A stretch of 64,000 nucleotides of DNA from Erythrobacter neustonensis (GTDB lineage: Bacteria > Pseudomonadota > Alphaproteobacteria > Sphingomonadales > Sphingomonadaceae). The stretch spans positions 2,542,001-2,606,000 of the forward strand of contig NZ_CP016033.1 of the NCBI RefSeq assembly GCF_001663175.1, written 5' to 3'. Every line of letters begins with the position of its first letter. Positions within the stretch are counted from its first letter, which is position 1. The notes under the pieces were generated by a model. It did no database searches, was not told the origin of the DNA, and saw only the letters and a program-made list of their open reading frames with translations. This document shows, piece after piece, positions 15,254 to 26,885 of the stretch. Position numbers and translations under genes: made by a program.

Positions 15254-15690
15254 CGCGCATCTCCCGATCCGAACATGGCCGAAAGCACGCGGCCATCATG
15301 CATCGCGCGCCGGATCAGAACGGCAACGCCGACCAGCAAAACGCCGACCACGATCGCAATCGCCCCCCAGATGGTGACGAGCGGAGCCAAGGCGATCACC
15401 GCGCCGACCGCAAGTGCAATAAGCGCGATATGCAACAGCACTAGGGCAACAACCACGAGCCCAAGCGCGCGAGCGCCGTGCTTTCCGGCAAGGCTCGCCC
15501 GGGTTTTCTGAAAAGCGATCTCTGCTTCGGCATAAGTTCGCGCGTCTTCCACCAGCGCGCCCACTTCAGCGCGAAGGTCGGAAAAGCCCGAGGTGCCATC
15601 CTGCGGGTCAGCCGGACCCGGCATTGCTGCCGGGTCGACCAAACCAGGATCGGACACCCGCGCGTCTGCGCCGGGTTCGATATTTTGCAT
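15250..15690 (-). CDS. Phage-holin-fold (YqjE-type) membrane protein
   Basis: The 146-residue protein begins with a flexible acidic stretch and an amphipathic helix (ALVEDARTYAEAEIAFQKTR). Two adjacent transmembrane helices span about residues 79-130 (LGLVVVALVLLHIALIALA and WGAIAIVVGVLLVGVAVLI). That layout matches the superfamily III holin / YqjE family, which in proteobacterial chromosomes is not phage-derived. It is the second gene of the operon, 23 bases after the 214-residue gene. Confidence 0.8.
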   Translation of the reverse strand: MQNIEPGADARVSDPGLVDPAAMPGPADPQDGTSGFSDLRAEVGALVEDARTYAEAEIAFQKTRASLAGKHGARALGLVVVALVLLHIALIALAVGAVIALAPLVTIWGAIAIVVGVLLVGVAVLIRRAMHDGRVLSAMFGSGDAR

Positions 15691-15713
15691 AATTTCGCCT
15701 TTCAGGCGCGGAT

Positions 15714-16358
15714 TCAGCTGCGGTTACCGCGGAACATGCGAGCGACGAGGAAGCCGACAACCGCCGCGAGGCCAACGGCGACGCCGGGGCTCTTGCGGAT
15801 CATCTCGCGCGCTTCATCGCTCAATTCATCGACGCTCTTGGCATCGAGCTTGGCCGAGGTTTCCTGAAGCACGCGCGATGCCTTGCGGGCATAGTCGCCA
15901 TATTGCTCGCCGAGCTTCTCGTCGATCTGCGGAGCCGTATCACCAACGACCTTGCCCAGCGACGCGATTGCATCGGTGGTGACCTTCTTGCCTTCGACAG
16001 CCAGTTCGCCGGCCTTGCCGCGTGCCTGCTCGCCGTAATTCTTCGCTTCGCCGAGCAGATCGTTGCTCTTGGCCTTTGCCTGCCCGCTGGCGTTGCTGAA
16101 GCGGTTTTCCGCTTCGGTGCGCAGCGCCATCGCGCCAGCCTTGGCTTCTTCAAGCGCGGCATTAAAACGAGTTTTGGCCTCGGCGACCTGCGGGCTGGTG
16201 GGCGCGGAGCCGATCGCGGGTGCATCGGATGCACCGGAGGTGAGCGGAACCGCTGGCACCGGCGTGACCGAGACATCGGCAACGCCGCCATTGGCGGGGG
16301 TGAAAACCGTGGTGTCGGCCTTGGTCGAGCCTGCGCCGGGGTTTGTTTCGTTTGCCAT
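15714..16358 (-). CDS. YqjD/DUF883-like stress-type membrane protein
   Basis: The 214-residue protein starts MANETNPGAGSTK; AGAGAGTAAGATA supplies the ribosome site, and an upstream ATG adds 28 unlikely residues. A long amphipathic Lys/Ala/Glu helix (about residues 80-180) leads to a C-terminal anchor EMIRKSPGVAVGLAAVVGFL that ends ARMFRGNRS. This is the DUF883 architecture of YqjD. It is the promoter-proximal gene of a four-gene operon with the YqjE-like gene next. Such proteins are usually induced in stationary phase or stress; regulation here is not visible. Confidence 0.72.
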   Translation of the reverse strand: MANETNPGAGSTKADTTVFTPANGGVADVSVTPVPAVPLTSGASDAPAIGSAPTSPQVAEAKTRFNAALEEAKAGAMALRTEAENRFSNASGQAKAKSNDLLGEAKNYGEQARGKAGELAVEGKKVTTDAIASLGKVVGDTAPQIDEKLGEQYGDYARKASRVLQETSAKLDAKSVDELSDEAREMIRKSPGVAVGLAAVVGFLVARMFRGNRS

Positions 16359-16431
16359 TATCTTACTCTCTTCAACGGGGTGTAGGTATAGATGGTCAAG
16401 CGTGCTTGCGCGGTAATGTTCCACCGCATAG

Positions 16432-18329
<1,898 letters not shown>

Positions 18330-18420
18330 AAGAGTGATCCGGCTACCCCCAACCGGCCATGTCTCTGCATTTCATAGGCACGCCAAAATGATCTGGCTTT
18401 ACGTGGGAATACGCAGTCGG

Positions 18421-18642
18421 TTATTTTTCCGTCGCAAACCCATTGGCTTGCGCGCCGCGTCGCGCCTGGTCGAGCCGCAATTGCTGGATCGCGGCATCGA
18501 TGTGTGCAGCGGCAATATGGGCCCCGATCCGATCCAGAACGGCGAGCTGGGATTCCAGGTCTGACAGGATTTGCTGCAAGTCCCGGTCGCGGGGGAGTGC
18601 AGAACCGACATTTTCCAAGGCGAGATTTCCACGATAATCCAA
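18421..18642 (-). CDS. Possible small helical protein
   Basis: A 73-codon frame with an internally coherent helical sequence (LQQILSDLESQLAVLDRIGA and HIDAAIQQLRLDQARRGA). The first codon is TTG and no good ribosome site precedes it, so the true start may be internal. It lies alone between marR and ribH. I do not recognise it and hold it as a possible short gene. Confidence 0.4.
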   Translation of the reverse strand: MDYRGNLALENVGSALPRDRDLQQILSDLESQLAVLDRIGAHIAAAHIDAAIQQLRLDQARRGAQANGFATEK

Positions 18643-18741
18643 GAGGGACTGCTAACCCGCGCGACCAACGGGGGACAGCAGAAGCTGGTCGGATATCGCG
18701 TTAATGGCTTATGGAAATCTACAGAGGGAAACTACGTAGTG

Positions 18742-18770
18742 GCGGGCGCGCTCCATAACGGCACGCCCGC
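18742..18770 (-). terminator. Hairpin downstream of ribH
   Basis: GCGGGCGTGC and GCGCGCCCGC pair at nine of ten positions across a 9-base loop, 12 bases past the ribH stop. There is no T run, so termination may be inefficient or aided by other factors. Confidence 0.5.
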
Positions 18771-18781
18771 ACCGCGGTGTG

Positions 18782-19201
18782 TCAACCGAACCGTTCCTGC
18801 AAGGACAGCAGTGCGAGCGCGGCCTTGGCCGCTTCACCGCCCTTGTCCTTTTGCGCAGGGTCCGCGCGCACCAGCGCCTGTTCTTCGTTTTCGACGGTCA
18901 GAATGCCATTACCGATCGCAATGCCATCCATCGTCAAGGCCATGATTGCGCGCGCGCTTTCGCCTGCGACGATCTCGAAGTGGTAGGTTTCGCCGCGGAT
19001 CACGACACCGATCGCCACATAGGCATCGTAAAGCTCCGCCTCTGCCGCCAGTGAAATCGCGCCGGGAATTTCAAGCGCGCCGGGCACGGTGAGCACTTCG
19101 ACCGTATGGCCATGCGCCTCAAGCTCGGCGCGCGCGCCCGCGACCAGCATGTCGTTAAGATGGGCATAGAAGCGCGCTTCGACGATAAGGATACGGGCCA
19201 T
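18782..19201 (-). CDS. ribH: 6,7-dimethyl-8-ribityllumazine synthase
   Basis: Condenses 3,4-dihydroxybutanone 4-phosphate (the RibB product) with the ribitylamino-pyrimidine to form lumazine, the penultimate riboflavin step. The 139-residue protein shows the family segments [51 protein letters not shown] and [15 protein letters not shown]. The histidine of GETYHFE is the usual catalytic residue. It starts seven bases after ribB, making a ribB-ribH operon. Confidence 0.96.
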   Translation of the reverse strand: MARILIVEARFYAHLNDMLVAGARAELEAHGHTVEVLTVPGALEIPGAISLAAEAELYDAYVAIGVVIRGETYHFEIVAGESARAIMALTMDGIAIGNGILTVENEEQALVRADPAQKDKGGEAAKAALALLSLQERFG

Positions 19202-19208
19202 GGGTCAA

Positions 19209-20456
19209 TTACTCCGGAATGGGGTGGAAGTCGGTGATGGTCAGGCCATAGCCTTCGAGCGCGACCAGATCGGGGCGGCTGTTCGACAGCAGCACCATAT
19301 CCTTCACGCCAAGGTCGACGAGGATTTGCGAGCCGATCCCGATGTTGCGCTGCTCCTCGCTGGCCGACCAGGTTCCGGTGCCTACCCGCCCGGTGAGTAT
19401 CACGATAACACCCGATCCATGCGTGCCGATCGCCTGCATCGCGCGCTGCAGCGTGCGCTTGCGCGCGCCCGGTGCGCCGAGCACATCGTCGAACACCGAA
19501 ATCGGGTGAACCCGGGCGAGGGTGGGCTGGCCGGGGACGACATGCCCTTTCTGGAGGACATAGGCTTCGCTGCCCGCAACACGGTCACGATAGGTGATCA
19601 TCCGCCACTGGCCGCCGTAGTCGGAGGTGAACGCACTCTCGGACAACCGCTCGACCAGATGATCGTTGCGCATCCGGTAAGCGATCAGATCGCGGATCGT
19701 GCCGATCTTGAGGTTGTGCTTGCGGGCAAAGCTGATGAGGTCGTCGAGCCGGGCCATTGTCCCGTCCTCGTTCATGATTTCGCAGATCACGCCCGAGGGG
19801 TTGAGCCCGGCAAGCCGCGAGATATCGACCGCGGCTTCGGTATGGCCTGCGCGCACAAGCGTTCCGCCATCGCGCGCGGTGAGCGGGAAGACGTGTCCGG
19901 GTGTGACGATGTCATCCGCGCCCTTTGCCGCATCGATCGCGACCGAGATCGTGCGCGCGCGGTCTGCTGCCGAAATCCCGGTGGTCACGCCTTCCTTCGC
20001 TTCGATCGAGATCGTGAAGGCGGTCTGCATCGATTCCTTGTTGTTGCGGCTCATCGGCTGCAGGCCAAGATGATCGACACGCTCCTTGGTCAGCGCAAGG
20101 CAGATCAGGCCGCGGCCGTGCATCGCCATGAAGTTGATCGCCTGAGGGGTCGCCATCTGCGCCGGAATGATCAGATCGCCCTCGTTCTCGCGGTCTTCGT
20201 CATCGACCAGAATGTACATCCGGCCATTGCGCGCTTCGTCGATGATCTCCTCGATCGTGGCGAGGACCGGGCGTCCGTCATTGGCATCGAGAAAGGTTTC
20301 AAGCTTGGCAAGCGTATCGGCCGTCGGGTTCCAGCTATCCTCGCCGCAATCGCGCAAGGTATTGGCGTGCAGACCGGCAGCGCGGGCAAGCCCCGCACGT
20401 GTCATGACACCGGAGATGACGAGATCGCGGACGCGTGTGATGGTCGATGTGCTCAT
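19209..20456 (-). CDS. ribB: HTH-fused dihydroxybutanone-phosphate synthase with degenerate GTP cyclohydrolase II domain
   Basis: 415 residues in three parts. Residues 1-57 form an XRE-like helix-turn-helix ([19 protein letters not shown]). Residues about 63-265 are DHBP synthase, converting ribulose 5-phosphate to the four-carbon riboflavin precursor, with intact [26 protein letters not shown] and [15 protein letters not shown]. The C-terminal RibA-like domain has lost the zinc cysteines: the usual RVHSECLTGD...RCDCG region reads [20 protein letters not shown]. The protein should therefore make only the DHBP branch. A perfect palindrome 12 bases upstream of the ATG suggests self-regulation through the HTH. 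The ribosome site is TTAGGT. Confidence 0.93.
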   Translation of the reverse strand: MSTSTITRVRDLVISGVMTRAGLARAAGLHANTLRDCGEDSWNPTADTLAKLETFLDANDGRPVLATIEEIIDEARNGRMYILVDDEDRENEGDLIIPAQMATPQAINFMAMHGRGLICLALTKERVDHLGLQPMSRNNKESMQTAFTISIEAKEGVTTGISAADRARTISVAIDAAKGADDIVTPGHVFPLTARDGGTLVRAGHTEAAVDISRLAGLNPSGVICEIMNEDGTMARLDDLISFARKHNLKIGTIRDLIAYRMRNDHLVERLSESAFTSDYGGQWRMITYRDRVAGSEAYVLQKGHVVPGQPTLARVHPISVFDDVLGAPGARKRTLQRAMQAIGTHGSGVIVILTGRVGTGTWSASEEQRNIGIGSQILVDLGVKDMVLLSNSRPDLVALEGYGLTITDFHPIPE

Positions 20457-20468
20457 AGCACCTAAGTA

Positions 20469-20484
20469 TCACATCGCAATGTGA
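20469..20484 (-). promoter_or_regulatory. Palindromic operator-like site before ribB
   Basis: On the minus strand TCACAT-TGCG-ATGTGA is a perfect inverted repeat ending 12 bases before the ribB ATG. It exactly fills the 16-base spacer between a possible -35 (TTGCAT) and a possible -10 (TACTTA), a classical repression position. A further half site TCACAT lies about 35 bases upstream. The hexamers are weak matches, so the promoter call is tentative; the palindrome itself is certain. Confidence 0.55.
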
Positions 20485-20514
20485 ATGCAATCCGGCGAGA
20501 GATAACAAATGTGA

Positions 20515-20535
20515 CACTCTCCCTGAGAGAGAGTG
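20515..20535 (-). terminator. Hairpin after tRNA-Lys
   Basis: CACTCTC and GAGAGTG form a perfect seven-pair stem with a 7-base loop, followed on the minus strand by a T-rich stretch TCACATTTGTT. It begins about 28 bases past the tRNA 3' end and probably ends its transcript just before the ribB promoter. Confidence 0.55.
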
Positions 20536-20562
20536 GTGATATCCGATGTAGAGGAAGGGGGG

Positions 20563-20638
<76 letters not shown>

Positions 20639-20775
20639 ATTCCGTCAAATTCCCCAAGGATGGGGCCGCCGGAAACACCGATCAGGAGGGCCGGAGCCGC
20701 GCCTTGATTCGCGTGAGGCGCTGCATTTAGCGCGTCCTGATTCGATGGCAAGACGTTAATTACACTTCGGCGAAT

Positions 20776-21909
20776 TTAAATTGCCAGGCCGCGGCGCGGC
20801 GCCTCGCGGTTCCAGCGGTTGACCATCATCAGCAGGCCGATGCAGATCATGTTCGTCATCATCGACGAACCGCCATGGCTCATCCACGGCAGCGGGATGC
20901 CCTTGGCCGGTGCCATGCCCATCACCATCAGCAGATTGATTGCGATATAGAAGAAGATCGTCGCCGTCGCGCCGGCAGCCAGCAGCGCGCAGAAGCGGTC
21001 ATGGCTTTCGCTGGCAACCTTCCAGCCCCAGCGCAGGATCAGCGTGTACATCGCCAGCACGAAAATCCCGCCGACAAAGCCCCATTCTTCGGCCATCGTC
21101 GCGAACACGAAATCGGTGTGTGGTTCGGGCAGGTAATTGAGGTGGCTCTGGGTGCCGTTATTAAAGCCCTTGCCGAAGATCCCGCCCGATCCGATCGCGA
21201 TCTTGGATTGCGCGATGTGGTAACCTGCGCCCAGCGGGTCGTTCTCGGGATCGAGGAAGGTGGTAACGCGCGCACGCTGGTAATCGTGGAGCGCGAAGAA
21301 ATAAATCAGCGGCAGGGCGGCGATCCCGAGCCCCCCTGCGGTCAGGAACCACCACAGCGGCAGTCCGCTCAGAAACATGACGACAACGCCGCCAAACGCG
21401 ATGGCAACCGATGTGCCAAGGTCGGGCTGCATCAGCACCAGCCCGATCGGCAAGGCAATCAGCATCCCCGACGGCACGACCGAACGCCACGACCCGATCA
21501 TCCCCGACGGCAAGGTTTCGTAAAACCGCGCCATCGCCAGCACGACGGCAGGCTTCATCAGCTCCGATGGCTGAATGCGGATCGGGCCGAATTCGAGCCA
21601 GCGCTGGCTTCCCCCGCCGACCTGTCCCACCACTTCGACCGCGAGCAGCAAAAGCAGCACCGCCGTATAGGCCGGATAGGTCAGGAGCCGCACCGCATCG
21701 CGGGGCAAGGAGGCGATGATCGCGGTCATTACCGAAAAAACACCGAACCGGACAAAATGCGACAGCGCAAAGGGCTGCATCGCCCCGCCGCCTGCCGAAT
21801 AAAGCACCAGCCCGCCAAAAGCGGTCAGCAGGACCAGCGGGATGAGCATCTCCCAAGGCTGGCGCGCGATAGGTTCCGGCACGATGCCGCGTGCGCCCAA
21901 GCTGTTCAT
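20776..21909 (-). CDS. rodA: Lipid II polymerase RodA (SEDS family)
   Basis: Inner-membrane glycosyltransferase that polymerises peptidoglycan strands for cell elongation together with PBP2. The 377-residue product has about ten hydrophobic segments. SEDS hallmarks are present: IRIQPSELMKPAVVLAMAR, LVLMQPDLGTSVAI, PHTDFVFATMAEEWGFVGG and GIPLPWMSHGGSSM. The ATG overlaps the mrdA stop by one base (TAATG). It is the last gene of the mreB-mreC-mreD-mrdA-rodA operon, so its output is tied to that of PBP2. Confidence 0.97.
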   Translation of the reverse strand: MNSLGARGIVPEPIARQPWEMLIPLVLLTAFGGLVLYSAGGGAMQPFALSHFVRFGVFSVMTAIIASLPRDAVRLLTYPAYTAVLLLLLAVEVVGQVGGGSQRWLEFGPIRIQPSELMKPAVVLAMARFYETLPSGMIGSWRSVVPSGMLIALPIGLVLMQPDLGTSVAIAFGGVVVMFLSGLPLWWFLTAGGLGIAALPLIYFFALHDYQRARVTTFLDPENDPLGAGYHIAQSKIAIGSGGIFGKGFNNGTQSHLNYLPEPHTDFVFATMAEEWGFVGGIFVLAMYTLILRWGWKVASESHDRFCALLAAGATATIFFYIAINLLMVMGMAPAKGIPLPWMSHGGSSMMTNMICIGLLMMVNRWNREAPRRGLAI

Positions 21910-24086
21910 TACAGACCCTCCGGCGCTGCGGGCGGGGCCGCAGGGGCAGAGGCTGGCGTTGAAGCGGAACCGGCAGCCGCCGCGCCGTTTGTCGGAACGG
22001 GGGTCGCGCCTGCTGCTGCCGCGCCGCCGGGAGGCGTGCCCGATGGGTTGGCTTCGGGGCGCGGTGCAATCGCTTCGCCGGCAATCGCATCGGTCTGTGC
22101 CGCTGCACGGCGGGCCTCGGCCTCGACTCGGTCGAAGATTTCCTCCTCGCGGCGCGGCGGGCGGTTGACGGTTGCCCCGCGTTCGGCCGCATAGGCGGCA
22201 TAGCGCCGTTCGAGCCGCTGCTGGGCGGTTCCGCCCCATTCGGCCTCGAGCCCGGCGAGCGCTTCCAGTCCCTTGGCCGGATCGAACATGAAGGTCATGA
22301 CATCGCGCGCGATCGGATAGGCCGCGCCCGACCCGCCCCCGTGCTCGATCACGACAGCCCCGGCATAGCGCGGATTGTCGTAAGGCGCGAAGAAGATGAA
22401 CAGGCCATGGTCGCGGTATTTCCAAGGACCCGACTTGCCGTTCGATTTCGACAGCGAGACGACCTGCGCGGTGCCAGTCTTGCCGGCCATCAGCGTGCCG
22501 TCGATCGGCAGCCGCGCGCGGCCCGCCGTGCCGGGGCCGTTGACCACATCGCTCATCGCCTGCCGGACATAGGAGACCTGTTCAGCGGGAAAATCGATCT
22601 TGTCGAACCCCTTCGGCTGCGTATCGAGCGTCAGACGCGGCATTACGTGCTTGCCCGTGGCAAGGCGCGAAGCCATCACCGCCAGCTGCAACGGGCTTGA
22701 AAGCATGTAGCCTTGCCCGATGGTCGCATTCACCGTGTCAAAGGCCTGCCATTCGCGGCCCCACTTCTTCATTTTCCAGGCGGGGTCGGGAACGGTGCCG
22801 AAAAACTGGCTGGTGACGGGCAGCGGGAATTCCTGCCCCATCCCGCAACGCCGCGCCATGTCGGCGATGGGCTGGATTCCGGTGCGCTGCGCCATCGCAT
22901 AGAAATAGACGTCGCAGCTCTGGTAGATCGCCTTGGCCATGTTGGTGGGCCCGTGACCGCGCCGGTTCCAGCATCCGAACACGCGGTTGCCCACACGCAG
23001 ACCGCCGCCGCAATACACGGTCTCATCGGGATCGACCCCGGCCTGCATCAGCGCCATCGACACCATCGGCTTGACCGTGGAGCCGGGTGGATAAAGCCCT
23101 TTCAAAACCTTGTTGCGCAGCGGAACGCGTTCGTCGTCGCGCAGCATCGCGTATTCGACGCCGCCGATCCCGTCCGAGAAGGAGTTGGGATCGAAGCTGG
23201 GCATCGAGGCCATGCAGAGCAGATCGCCCGAATGGCAATCCATCACCACCACCGACCCGCTTTCAAGGCCGATCCGCCGGGCAGCGTAATCCTGCAACGG
23301 CCCGTCAATCGTGAGGCGAATTGGATTGCCCTGCACGTCCTCGCGGGTTTCAAGATCGCGGACGATCCGCCCGCCAGCGGTCACTTCCACGCGCCGCGCA
23401 CCCGGAACACCGCGCAGGTTCTTCTCGAACTGCTTTTCCAGCCCGTCCTTGCCGATCTTGTAGCCCGGCGTGATCAGCAGCGGGTTCGGATCTTTTTCGT
23501 ATTCCTCGGCCGAGGCAGGACCGACATAGCCGATGAGGTGACCCACGCTCGAAGCGGTGGGGTAGAACCGCGAAAAACCACGCTGCGGCACCACGCCGGG
23601 CAAATCCGGCAAACGCACGCTCAGCGCGGCGAATTGCTCGTAACGCAGACCGCTGGCAACCTCGACCGGCTGAAACCCGCGCGCGCTGGCGACCTTGTCC
23701 TTGATGTCGGCGATCCGCGCAGGTTCAAGCGAGAGCAGCGCGCCCAATTGGTCGATCGTCGCCGTGGCATCGACCAGACGCTCGGGGATCAGATCGACGC
23801 GGAAGTCGGCCCGGTTCGATGCCAGCGGCGCGCCGTGCCGGTCGAGGATCCACCCGCGGCGCGGCGGCACCAGCGTCAGGTTGACCCGGTTGCTCTCGGA
23901 TTCGAGCCGGTATTTCTCGTTCTCGGCTACCGACAGATAGCCGAGCCGTAGCGCCAGCAGCGCGCCGATGCCGCCCTGAACCGCGCCAATGATTACCGCC
24001 CGGCGTTCGAAGGTGTCGCGCAGGATCGATGCGCTGATCATCCGCGAGGGTTTCTGCGGGCCTTTGCGAAGGAAGGGCAACTTCAT
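21909..24086 (-). CDS. mrdA: Penicillin-binding protein 2
   Basis: Elongasome-specific D,D-transpeptidase, the partner of RodA. The 725-residue product starts MKLPFLRKGPQKPSRM; the codon overlaps the mreD stop (TGATG), which fixes the start. It has an N-terminal transmembrane anchor (about residues 23-45) and a pedestal domain. The transpeptidase active site includes the SxxK serine in YPPGSTVKPMVSMAL, an S-C-D segment (YQSCDVYFYAMAQ) and KTGTAQVV. The C-terminal 80 residues are an Ala/Pro/Gly-rich tail not needed for catalysis and variable in this family. Confidence 0.97.
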   Translation of the reverse strand: MKLPFLRKGPQKPSRMISASILRDTFERRAVIIGAVQGGIGALLALRLGYLSVAENEKYRLESESNRVNLTLVPPRRGWILDRHGAPLASNRADFRVDLIPERLVDATATIDQLGALLSLEPARIADIKDKVASARGFQPVEVASGLRYEQFAALSVRLPDLPGVVPQRGFSRFYPTASSVGHLIGYVGPASAEEYEKDPNPLLITPGYKIGKDGLEKQFEKNLRGVPGARRVEVTAGGRIVRDLETREDVQGNPIRLTIDGPLQDYAARRIGLESGSVVVMDCHSGDLLCMASMPSFDPNSFSDGIGGVEYAMLRDDERVPLRNKVLKGLYPPGSTVKPMVSMALMQAGVDPDETVYCGGGLRVGNRVFGCWNRRGHGPTNMAKAIYQSCDVYFYAMAQRTGIQPIADMARRCGMGQEFPLPVTSQFFGTVPDPAWKMKKWGREWQAFDTVNATIGQGYMLSSPLQLAVMASRLATGKHVMPRLTLDTQPKGFDKIDFPAEQVSYVRQAMSDVVNGPGTAGRARLPIDGTLMAGKTGTAQVVSLSKSNGKSGPWKYRDHGLFIFFAPYDNPRYAGAVVIEHGGGSGAAYPIARDVMTFMFDPAKGLEALAGLEAEWGGTAQQRLERRYAAYAAERGATVNRPPRREEEIFDRVEAEARRAAAQTDAIAGEAIAPRPEANPSGTPPGGAAAAGATPVPTNGAAAAGSASTPASAPAAPPAAPEGL

Positions 24087-24643
24087 CAGCCGAGTTTCCG
24101 CGATCGAGACAGCCGAAACCGGTCGAACCCTGCCACCATCCGCGCCACGAAGGGATAGAGCAGAACCGCAAAAACGGCTTGCGGTGCAGCGACGATGAAC
24201 AGTTCGGGGGTTAGCTGCGCACCGGAGACGACCAGCGTCAAAAACCAGTAAGACAGCGAAATCACGCTGGCGGTGAACCAGTCCTGCCAGAAGCCGCGCC
24301 AAGGAAACTTGGTTTCAACGGCCTCGATCGCCAGCATCGCCAGCGACCACAACAGCACCGCGCTCCCGAAAGGCTGTCCGCTGAACAGATCGTCGAACGC
24401 GCCGAGCGGCGCTCCCGCCCACAGCGGCAGCAGACCGGGGCGGACCATGCGCCATGCCAGCAGCACCAGCAGGCCGACCGAAGGCAGCAGCGGCATCGTG
24501 TCGGCGATCAGCAGCACCGGCAGCATCGATCCCAGCATGATCGATGCATAGGGCACAAGGCGCACACGCAACGGATCAGCCGCGCGATTGATCCGCGGGC
24601 CGTAGATGTCCGAGCGGGCACGGGGATCGAACCGCTCCATCAT
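24086..24643 (-). CDS. mreD: Rod shape-determining protein MreD
   Basis: 185-residue inner-membrane protein with about five transmembrane helices, the fourth gene product of the elongasome scaffold. Family features include the cytoplasmic N-terminus, the segment LPLWAGAPLGAFDDLFSGQP (matching the GAxxGLxxDLxxG pattern of MreD) and a long final helix. The start overlaps the mreC stop by four bases and its stop overlaps the mrdA start, so translation of all these genes is coupled. Confidence 0.93.
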   Translation of the reverse strand: MMERFDPRARSDIYGPRINRAADPLRVRLVPYASIMLGSMLPVLLIADTMPLLPSVGLLVLLAWRMVRPGLLPLWAGAPLGAFDDLFSGQPFGSAVLLWSLAMLAIEAVETKFPWRGFWQDWFTASVISLSYWFLTLVVSGAQLTPELFIVAAPQAVFAVLLYPFVARMVAGFDRFRLSRSRKLG

Positions 24644-25584
24644 TCCTCCGCGGGCGAAGAGGCGGGCGCGGCGCTGGCAGGGGAGGGCGCGGGCGTGGGC
24701 GAAGCGGCCGGGGTCTCCGCCGCTTCGAGTTCGGCCAAGGCCTGCGCTTCGTAAACCGGCATGACCGAGACGTAATTCGTGGCCGCGGGTTCTGCGACCA
24801 GTTGCCCGATGCCGCCATCGGGGGTCAGCTTGGTAATCACCGCAACCGCAACATCCGGGCGATAATAGCCGCCGGCCCCGCTGGTCACCATCAGGTCGCC
24901 CACCTTGAGCGGATTGACGCCGAGGTTGACGAGCCGGATGCGCAGCAGGCCGTCACCGCGTCCTTCTGCGAACGCGATCACATTGTCCTTCGCCCGGCGG
25001 ACGGGCAGCACGCTTTCGCTGTCGGTGAGCAACAACACGCGGGCGGAGCTGCGGCCGGCTTCCAGAACGCGGCCGATCACGCCGCGTTCGGATATGACCG
25101 GCATCCCCGGCCGCACCCCGCGCGACGAGCCGGCGCTGATATAGGCGTGCCGCCGTGCGCTGGTCGCGGTGGAACCGACCAGACGCGCAAAGGCGACCGG
25201 CTTGTTCTCTGCATCACGCAGCCCGAGCAGCCCTTTCAGGCGGCGGTTTTCCGCCCTGACCGCGTCGGCTTCGGCCAGACGGATGCGGGCCAGCCCGTTT
25301 TCGCGGCGCAATTCGGCGTTCTGCGCGCCTGCGCTGAGGTAGCCTGCAACCGTCGCAATCAGGCCCTTGCTCTGCTCGCGCGCAGCAGCGGTGCCCGAAC
25401 CCACGGGCGCAATCGCATCGCTAGCCACCCCGCGCACCGGCGCAAAGGCATCCGGCTGCCACAACGACAGCGTAAGCAGGCCAAGCCCGGCCACAGCGCC
25501 GCCCGCGGCCACGAGGTAGCCGGTAAACCGCGAATATTGCGCTTTCTTCGAGAAGCCCGTGCGGCGCGAAGAGGGGGGCGCCAT
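24640..25584 (-). CDS. mreC: Rod shape-determining protein MreC
   Basis: Bitopic elongasome protein that activates PBP2 from the periplasm. The 314-residue product has one N-terminal transmembrane helix (about residues 22-42), then a periplasmic coiled coil (LRRENGLARIRLAEADAVRA) and the two beta-barrel domains with VGSTATSARRHAYISAGSSR and SGAGGYYRPDVAVAVI. It ends in an Ala/Pro/Ser tail, commonly variable. It begins 48 bases after mreB. Confidence 0.95.
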   Translation of the reverse strand: MAPPSSRRTGFSKKAQYSRFTGYLVAAGGAVAGLGLLTLSLWQPDAFAPVRGVASDAIAPVGSGTAAAREQSKGLIATVAGYLSAGAQNAELRRENGLARIRLAEADAVRAENRRLKGLLGLRDAENKPVAFARLVGSTATSARRHAYISAGSSRGVRPGMPVISERGVIGRVLEAGRSSARVLLLTDSESVLPVRRAKDNVIAFAEGRGDGLLRIRLVNLGVNPLKVGDLMVTSGAGGYYRPDVAVAVITKLTPDGGIGQLVAEPAATNYVSVMPVYEAQALAELEAAETPAASPTPAPSPASAAPASSPAEE

Positions 25585-25632
25585 GGCTTTACAGTCCCTT
25601 CTGCCGCTGCGACCGGCTCATACGCATGCGGA

Positions 25633-26757
<1,125 letters not shown>

Positions 26758-26791
26758 TTATGACATGATGCGCCGCGCCTAGCGAATCTAC

Positions 26792-26816
26792 GGACAAAAC
26801 GCCAAAATATTTGTCC
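26792..26816 (-). promoter_or_regulatory. Inverted repeat in the mreB-mutL spacer
   Basis: GGACAAA and TTTGTCC form a perfect 7-base inverted repeat with an 11-base A/T-rich centre (CGCCAAAATA inside). The arms are about two helical turns apart in total span, as for a dimeric regulator. It lies about 116 bases upstream of mreB and 70 bases upstream of mutL. The binding protein is unknown. Confidence 0.35.
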
Positions 26817-26885
26817 ACGGTAGCGGCGATTTTGCACACGGTTGCTCTCGAAAAAGGGGCCGCCTACCGCTAACCTCGGGTGGCA

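Noticed and set aside
15250..15690. Possible prophage because of a holin-fold protein
   Set aside because: No other phage gene nearby; YqjE-type holin-fold proteins are chromosomal membrane proteins.
20457..20562. FMN riboswitch upstream of ribB
   Set aside because: Only 106 bases separate ribB from tRNA-Lys, and none of the conserved RFN segments is seen.
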